Assembly (NCBI RefSeq): GCF_037325665.1 | Contig: NC_090251.1 | Location: 23,028,398-23,092,397 of the forward strand | DNA: 64,000 nucleotides | Origin: Littorina saxatilis | Lineage: Eukaryota; Mollusca; Gastropoda; Littorinimorpha; Littorinidae | Direction of reading: 5' to 3' | Part shown: positions 60,301-64,000 of the stretch, one piece after another | Layout: every line of letters starts with the position of its first letter | Numbering within the stretch: the first letter of the stretch is position 1 | Position numbers and translations under genes: made by a program | Notes under the pieces: model-generated | Database searches by the model: none | The model's input: the letters and a program-made list of their open reading frames with translations, nothing else | Told to the model about the DNA's origin: nothing

Positions 60301-63155
60301 GGAGAAAGACAGACAGACACACAATTAAAGTCTGCTGAGCCCTAGTACTAGCGTACTCGGGGATAAACTGTGAACTCAAATGAAAAATTGAAACCATAGC
60401 TTGAAGAGGTCGAGATTTTTTTTCTTGATAGCTTAGTGGATATTTTCAGAAGTGAAAAATCTCCTCTAGCAAACATGTTTATTCTGTGACCTTGACATTT
60501 GACAAAAGCAATGCAAATGTTTGTCATATCTGCTGATCATGAAATGTCAAAGCTCTAGCTTCAAATACATTCGAGATAGCCTTAACGTTAAGTTTTTCTT
60601 AACCGAACTTGACCACGCTATGACCCCAAATTATTGACAAGGGTCAACCAAACTGGGGTCGTGTCGGCAGATTATCAAACCCTGGAAGTGTGCAATGTTT
60701 CAAAGCTGTAGCTTCAAAAACATCCAAGATAATCTAAATGTTAATTTTTTGTTACGGACTAAGACTCACTGATTACTCAGGTGAGTCACAAAAAGAGTAA
60801 AGCAGGACTTTACAACTACCTCTGTTCATTTCAAAGCAAATTTAGCCCCTAATGATGACATTCCTCTAGTGGACGTACAATAATACAATATCATCAAATG
60901 TTCGACGATACTAACAAAACACTGCCAACAGTACGTCTTTAATGCTGCTCACTTAGAAATGCGGGAGCGTGGAGTGTTTGAGAATAGTTTGTGATGAGAG
61001 ATCCTTTCACTATTTCGTTGATAAACCTGTCTGAGAAGCCTGCGTCTTTGAACATGACTGCGGCCGTTGTGTGTATTTGTTCCAGAAAACGTTCATCCAT
61101 GGAACGAAGCAGATTCTCCACCGTTGTGAATGCCTCTATTTTGTACAGATGCTCGTAAATTCTGTGAAAGTAAAATGTTATTACAGTACAATACAACTCT
61201 ATAGAATATTACTATGTAATGCAATACATTACATATCCTTATCTCAATCAAGAAATTCAATTTGAGGTTCAAAACAAACAAAAAAACTATTCAACACGAT
61301 TAACATATAACATTGAAACACTTTCAGAAGACCATCACAAATCATAAACGTACAAATATGCATGACATAAATTACAATAAAGAACTAAGAATATGGAGTC
61401 TAAATTGTCATTTTAAAGGTTAAGAGTTCACGATGTTCACGATGTGTAAGGCCCATTCCGCCTCCCGTAAACCATTAGTTTCTGATTACAGACCTACAGT
61501 ACAATCACCCTTTCGTTTGAACGCTTACCGCTAGGGAACAACCCAGGTGCTCTTCGTTGAGCGCGAGCATTTTGCAAAAAATGTACTTTGTGTGGTTTAC
61601 GAGTGCTAAAGAGAAATTAATTTGTAAGTTGCATTTAATGTTGTTGAATGCTATTGCGAGTGTGTTCCATCAGGTAAGGAATGCTGTTCTAGTGAAAAGA
61701 TGTCATCGTTCTGTATACCTCCTGTGAAGCGGAGTAGGCCTTTAACCTAAGCAAAATACTCAGACAATTCACATTCGCTGTAGTTCACTGATCATGCATA
61801 GATTTTTTATACTTTATCCTTTCCAAGTAAAGAACTTTTTTTTAAATCTACCATAAATAACAACAACGTTGTAATTTAGCAAGAAAGAAAGGGCTTCACA
61901 CGCACCACCCGCACCTGTCAAACGAAAGCAGCGTGTCTGCAACCAAGTTGTGAAAGCGTTCGATGTCTCCGCCATACCGCGATTTGACCTTTGAGTTGGA
62001 CAGAAATGCCCATGGGCTTGTTTGGAAGTACAACCCTTTTTCGTTGTTGTACAGGCCATGTGTGCGTTTGTTGATCGTTCTCCTTCCCAAACCTGACATA
62101 ACAGACAAGAAAAAAATATTGCCCATACGTCTAGAATGTATCGGAAAGATTGCCGTATCTGTCTAGGCTTTACACAGATTAGGTGCAGTCTTTCTCTTGG
62201 TTACTAACAGCTATCGTATTTTCAGCGTAGCGATAGGGTCGGATATTTTGACGACTGAGAACAATCATAATACGCCGAATCGAAGACGAGGCGTTATTTA
62301 TTTGTTCGAGTCAAAATTGCCCTATCGTAAATCCGAAAACAGAATAGCGTTTATATTGCTATTCTGACCTAGGTACATGGTTATACACTTGCAAAATGAA
62401 AGTTTTTGCTTCGATGCAGTTGTTTTCTGACGAGAGCAGACGAAATTTCTTTGCGCACTCATGTTAGTGCGCATTAAAACTTTTCTGCCCTTCTCTTCAA
62501 AGGTGGATTTAAAAAAAATCAATTTAGCATATTGACGTGCGCGTCACTTACAATAATTCAACAATTCTCATTCTGCAATGCAAGCAGCCAGGCAACAAGG
62601 AAATTCCCATACTGCACAGAATACAGCAGGGCTATGGATATTTGACAAATGTTTAATTTAAAGGATGCTCTTATTCCGTGTAAACAACTGAACAGACCAG
62701 TGGTAGTAAACATGATGGCTTATTCCAGAAGAAGTGTAGCTTTAACATGCTGTGCCACGTAAACGACCCATTATTTCTATTTGAAGACATGTATTTGCTT
62801 TCTAAAGGGTCGTCCTGACGCCGAAACAAAAAACAAGATAAAGACAAGACAGCTTTTTTTCTCAATGACTCCACCATGAAATTGTGCCCTTTTACTTTGT
62901 GTATGGGAATGATTTGAGTTTGACCGTGAAGTTGAATGCAATCATGATGTTCCGAATGACGTTCCGGGTGGTGCCTGAAAAGTGACAGCTATGCCGTGCA
63001 ATTGTTATTAAGATAAGAACAGCTGACGACCTGATACAACCAAACAAACTGTACTTCCACAAGTCATGCACGTGTAGATCGCACCACAGTGTGACTTGTC
63101 ACACACACACACACACACACAGGCACACACACACACACACACACTCACTCACACA

Positions 63156-63198
<43 letters not shown>

Positions 63199-63513
63199 CT
63201 CTTGTAGTAAATACAATTAAAACAACCTCCATTGTTCAAATTATCCAGCATTCTTCCTTTACCGTTCGACGTTCACCCTATCAGGAAAAAACAAAGTACA
63301 AACCAAAGTGGTCAGCAAAAAACGCCATGTGCCAATTCCTGGGATGTATTATGGCCCCACCAGCTTCATAGTCTTGACCATCAACGTTGACCAGTGCCAG
63401 GCGACCCCCGACCCTCTGGGGTTCAAAGATGTCCACGTGTAGCGGCTTGTCTCCCCACAGCTGTCTCAGGTAGTACGCGGCACTGGTGCCCGATAGGCCT
63501 CCACCGATGATTC
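46746..63513 (-). CDS. PCYOX1-like: Prenylcysteine oxidase 1-like FAD enzyme, gene D
   Basis: Minus-strand exons 63304-63513, 61915-62092, 60953-61161, 57679-57935, 55198-55458 and 46746-47048 give 471 residues. The first five exons equal those of gene C in length and phase; the last is 39 bp longer and adds a Ser/Asp-rich tail ending NKFNVAFYK. FAD motif IIGGGLSGTSAAYYLRQ, VGGRLALVNVDGQDYEAGGAIIHPRN, AGFSDRFINEIVKGSL, IIIATPLDPGREK, PTHIMATETDVFFN and ELPPFVLHDRLYYANAIEVAA are all present, so the enzyme looks intact. As in gene C, the visible first exon begins at TGCAG|GA and the secretory leader exon is not seen; it may lie beyond 64000. The last intron (8.15 kb) contains a full LINE and a Tc1 element. 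Other introns carry P2, P3 and R7. Role as for gene C. Confidence 0.88.
48186..49607 (+). CDS. LINE ORF1, zinc-knuckle RNA-binding protein
   Basis: About 473 residues from the ATG at 48186 (context aaacATGGcc), preferred to the upstream in-frame ATG at 48039, which lies in likely 5' UTR. The N-terminal half has an RRM-like region (about PRFIVVETADEAQPISKLSP to VSPHRGLNTSKGVIRCRE). Three CCHC knuckles follow: CFQCQRFGHSKAGC, CERCGGDPHEGPC and CTNCKGNHSPSSREC. Near the C-terminus a 16-residue segment with the core SPGEVRFTTP is repeated three times. It binds the LINE RNA in the ribonucleoprotein particle (family knowledge). Confidence 0.88.
   Translation: MATSSFSSFFSSTRNGNKRRYCVDSDSDDEVRVRATKNNISEAWPRFIVVETADEAQPISKLSPFAIQKVIAGVSSTIDNIKRLRNGSLLIECPSKKASDGLLRLNGQKFVDRPVKVSPHRGLNTSKGVIRCRELEGLSEAEIKEGLKDQGVIDVYRVLIRKGDIRVPTNTLFVTFCTPTIPEKIKVGFVQIRVTLYIPSPMRCFQCQRFGHSKAGCKQKAVCERCGGDPHEGPCTSPPTCTNCKGNHSPSSRECPKYKFEQAIQKTKTEKKMSFSDARKEVEKTNVFSFQKSFAAAVSQRPATKSTPTQTSISYRSVGVQAGPSMLKRTEPTRNKSICTQTDESTGGAIPTGDSMGSPGEVCFTAPTGDPVGAPGEVRFTTPIEDPMGSPGEVRFTTPTQKPVHRTTHRKGAVEVVEVVDLTKSTPRTPPDKGKVTLPQRSPRTPKMERNPITLYNHFGSLSDEEGMEAETS
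49620..53303 (+). CDS. LINE ORF2: endonuclease, reverse transcriptase, RNase H
   Basis: The continuous frame runs from 49614 to the TAA at 53301-53303. Residues counted from the first ATG (49728): endonuclease with GDFNAHSPLWGS (about 93) and CGSDHFPIL; RT with FFDLEKAYDTTW (about 538), GVPQGSILSPMLF and FVDDFAL (about 627); RNase H with YTDGSK (about 926), FSAELKALQLAL, ILSDSLSAL and WVPSHVGIRGNSAADQAA (about 1030); and a final cysteine/histidine motif CFGCDEPWTLEHVLTKC. The conserved start of the endonuclease, FIQWNCRGVQANYEELC, lies upstream of that ATG, so translation must begin at about 49620, where the codon is ATA. ORF1 and ORF2 share a frame, separated by TAA AAC TAA. All catalytic motifs look intact. 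Confidence 0.92.
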   Translation: MANFIQWNCRGVQANYEELCLLLHKFHPVATALQETMLKPNKDFNVSGYNVFRNHSDNNTSGGVALLIKKSVLCSEINLCTNIQAVAARVTLDKTITLCSVYLSPSKCYTKHDLENLIDQLPAPFVLMGDFNAHSPLWGSNSLSTRGRILEDFLDNRNLCVLNDGVPTYLHPATGCKSILDLVICDTSLVLDFEFKVYDDTCGSDHFPILMSQIDGLEEASPQRWNLNKANWLSFTAECSVQLTEDTVFDGSDDPSSIFTNTLQDIATEYIPKTSSNNRIKVPWFNQECQEARSERKRSLHRFYRCPTLSKKLTFFRFRAKSRTVIKHSKRTSWRSFCSNLNSKVSSSKVWNAIRKIKGKKGSASINHLVVNGSLITQKNEVANVLASTMEKNSSIENYCTDFQKIKATQERKPINFSSQNEENYNKLFSITELKQALQKCNNSAMGLDGIHYQFLTHLPESCLLVLLKVFNHIWESGSFPPSWQEAMIVPIPKPGKDHTNPSNYRPIALTSCLCKTMERLVNARMVWYLEKQNLLSDVQCGFRKGHSTTDHLVRFETFVREAFARSEHVLAIFFDLEKAYDTTWKHGILADLHEMGFRGRLPVFVEGFLSNRLFTVRVGPNLSEFCQQEMGVPQGSILSPMLFNIKINNIVKAVLKGSESSLFVDDFALCVRGKSLHRVERQLQLCIDKVQKWVTENGFKFSTSKTVCMHLCKQRGAMPEPSLVLNGNPVKVVEEFKFLGLTFDRRLTFLKHIQYLRTSCLKALDVLKVVSHTDWGADRTVLLRLYRALIRSKLDYGCVVYGGAAKSNLRLLDTIHHQGIRLCLGAFRTSPVQSLYFEAKEPSLRLRRLKLTLNYVLKLKAMPTNPAYQCVFQPQCSEFFESHPNDRAPLSSRIQSHLAESKIKLDHVSENRWTETPPWTLPDPVVRLDLTRLKKSETNDLIFKQCFSQFCTEFPSHQRIYTDGSKAESKVASASVTGPNLDRAFSARLPDDSSVFSAELKALQLALKQVYQSKKKDFLILSDSLSALTAVKRIQLDHPLLVEIQELHASLIEEGKRIVFAWVPSHVGIRGNSAADQAAKEARERLITDKHTKHSDFRTRTNMYIKYLWQSEWDECEENKLHKIVPQLSDSLPQCRLNRKEETVLCRLHIGHSHITHSYLLKGEDPPYCFGCDEPWTLEHVLTKCVDVQEFRDKHYNAETLKVLFRDVPPDKIFNFLKEIKIFYKI
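53592..55113 (+). mobile_element. Intact Tc1-like DNA transposon
   Basis: Terminal inverted repeats TACTGTTCAAAAAAAGAAAC plus GCATAG at the left and their exact complement at the right, flanked by TA (53590-53591 and 55114-55115). At 1522 bp with one complete transposase gene, it is the usual Tc1 size. It is in the last intron of gene D, antisense to the gene and about 100 bp from the LINE. Confidence 0.95.
53910..54920 (+). CDS. Tc1/mariner-family transposase (DD34E)
   Basis: 336 residues, uninterrupted, full family length. The N-terminal paired-like DNA-binding part has a helix-turn-helix (SQSAIARHFHVSQSTISRLW), then RAGRPRATT, a GRPR-type AT-hook-like link. The catalytic triad is visible: Asp in WFSDESYF, Asp in FQQDNARPHTA and Glu in MNPIEHLWDEL, with 34 residues between the last two, as in Tc1. 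GGGGVMVWGA is also conserved. The start ATG precedes ARLSREDRQIALG, the usual N-terminus. It cuts and pastes the element at TA sites. Confidence 0.95.
   Translation: MARLSREDRQIALGRLQAGQSQSAIARHFHVSQSTISRLWVRFQATGSVADLPRAGRPRATTAAHDRFIRLRHLRNRFLSASSSVQALPGPHRLSDQTVRNRLHEAGLRARRPHRGAVLTRRHRQNRVQWGNQHLRWTVRNHWRHVWFSDESYFLLQRHDGRRRVYRRVNERYAPNCVDETPVHGGGGVMVWGAINTAGRSTLVHVQGRITAQRYVEEILRPHALPLLADQDAIFQQDNARPHTARLTTQFLTDHHVQVLPWPSMSPDMNPIEHLWDELDRRVRRREEAPANHRDPLQALQEEWDTIPQQDIRHLIQSMPRRCRAVVAAQGSHTPY
55513..56331 (+). mobile_element. P-family element, copy P2, in intron 4 of gene D
   Basis: AACAAGAAGGGCAAAGCCC start, GACTCACATG, many TCAAGGTCA motifs, a GGAC microsatellite at 56231-56287 and a terminal hairpin with arms GACTCAC/GTGAGTC. 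Near its 5' end it lacks about 47 bp of the TGACCTTGA-rich block found in P3. Confidence 0.9.
56537..57418 (-). mobile_element. R-family element, copy R7, in intron 4 of gene D
   Basis: CAAGTCGCGTAAGGCG start to terminal hairpin ACATTTAGTC/GACTAAATGT, with an AC microsatellite at about 57287-57352. It is inserted in a copy of sequence X whose uninterrupted form is seen at 30595-30660. Confidence 0.92.
58198..59041 (+). mobile_element. P-family element, copy P3, in intron 3 of gene D
   Basis: The most complete P copy: AACAAGAAGGGCAAAGCCC, GACTCACATG, clustered TGACCTTGA/TCAAGGTCA motifs, a GGAC microsatellite at 58960-58996 and a GACTCAC/GTGAGTC terminal hairpin. About 844 bp, non-coding. Confidence 0.92.
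59042..60952. repeat. Intron 3 of gene D: degenerate P-like repeats
   Basis: Blocks such as GTGACCTTGA and TTTCAAAGCT.TAGCTTCA recur (about 59290-59400, 60480-60560 and 60690-60730). A hairpin GACTCACTG...CAGGTGAGTC at about 60766-60789 followed by AAAAAG looks like a decayed P-type end. An open frame at 59738-59998 has no recognisable features and no splice support. Confidence 0.5.
61452..61620. repeat. Decayed copy of the 40318-41038 MITE end
   Basis: GCCTCCCGTAAACCAT, CCCTTTCGTTTGAACGCTTA and GGGAACAACCCAGGTGC match the left arm of the TTAA-flanked element with many substitutions. It is in intron 2 of gene D. Confidence 0.65.
62231..62327. mobile_element. Small hairpin MITE in intron 1 of gene D
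   Basis: CGATAGGGT..GGATATTTTGAC at the left pairs with GTCAAAATTGCCCTATCG at the right. It is 97 bp and non-coding. No target duplication was settled. Confidence 0.4.
63096..63196. repeat. (AC)n microsatellite
   Basis: AC run with a few ACTC interruptions in intron 1 of gene D, about 110 bp from exon D1. Confidence 0.95.
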
Positions 63514-63540
63514 CTGCAGCCATTTCATTTCCTGTCATAC

Positions 63541-63817
63541 TTTATCTTTATCGTCCCATGGCTGGGAAATTCGGGTCGCTTCCTTTCGGTGGAAACCAAG
63601 CAGTAATAATAGTCGCGCTGCTGAGACGTGTGTACGTGTCTATAGGTGTAGCTAGCCACCTACATTCATGTTATTGCAGAATGACCCAAGTCTTTTACAA
63701 GTCACAGCGGGGTTGAGACATTGATATCTTCTCTGAGTCATGTCCATCCAGGCCTGGATTCGAACCTGTGATCAGAGGATATTCGAGTGCTCTACTAACT
63801 GAGCCACCAGACTCCCC
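63541..63817 (-). mobile_element. tRNA-derived SINE (copy S6) next to exon D1
   Basis: The minus-strand head has box A TGGCTCAGTTAG and box B GGTTCGAATCC. It ends GGGACGATAAAGATAAAGT only about 27 bp before the acceptor of exon D1. No target duplication was found, so the limits are approximate. Confidence 0.65.
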
Positions 63818-63968
63818 CCCTCCCCTCCCCATCCCCCACCCAGAATAATTATGTATAGAACGCGTGGCGGACATTCTGCATGTACTTTGCTTGCATCAGG
63901 CACAGTAGATTCAAACTTATTTTGCATTGCATTAAAAATTCATTTGCATTCATTTTCAAGAACATTAA

Positions 63969-64000
63969 AGGCACAGTAAGCCTCCCGTAAACCATCACAG
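63969..64000 (+). mobile_element. Start of a second TTAA-flanked MITE, cut by the window end
   Basis: TTAA at 63965-63968, then AGGCACAGTAAGCCTCCCGT and further exact identity to the left end of 40318-41038 up to the last base. Confidence 0.8.

Overview
The window is animal nuclear DNA, most likely from a marine gastropod or related mollusc. The grounds are multi-exon genes with GT-AG introns, very dense (AC)n/(TC)n microsatellites, tRNA-headed SINEs, LINEs, a Tc1-type transposon and many miniature inverted-repeat elements. The species call is inference; no sequence comparison was run. One 200-base assembly gap lies at 93-292.

Host genes, left to right. (1) An intronless small heat-shock protein (1834-2337, +). 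(2) Two tandem copies of a secreted alpha/beta hydrolase whose closest remembered relatives are plant chlorophyllases: gene A (14065-19472, +, with a tentative first exon at 13589-13691) and gene B (24038-29719, +). From exon 2 onward the two copies have identical exon lengths (223, 106, 144, 195, 43, 191 bp) and phases. (3) Two tandem copies of a prenylcysteine-oxidase-like FAD enzyme on the minus strand: gene C (33176-38949) and gene D (46746-63513). They share exon lengths of 210, 178, 209, 257 and 261 bp and differ only in the last exon (264 versus 303 bp). The upstream exon expected to carry the signal peptide was not found for either.

Most of the rest is mobile DNA. There is a full-length I/Nimb-like LINE (47406-53489) with a 12-bp target duplication and an intact Tc1-like transposon (53592-55113); both lie in the last intron of gene D and explain its 8-kb length. 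There is also a broken CR1/Jockey-group LINE (about 8850-10665), six tRNA-derived SINE copies, TTAA-bounded piggyBac-like elements, TA-bounded MITEs and a 2.09-kb nearly perfect palindrome (42669-44759). Three unrelated non-autonomous families (called R, P and Q here) share one Helentron/HINE-like architecture.

Most unusual is a 39-bp minisatellite that begins at the 5' splice site of exon 4 of gene B. It repeats the exon end plus donor about 25 times, mostly in frame. A second, degenerate 41-bp array begins at the stop codon of gene A and is split by a Q element. P elements sit in introns of genes A and D and carry many copies of the nuclear-receptor half-site TCAAGGTCA.
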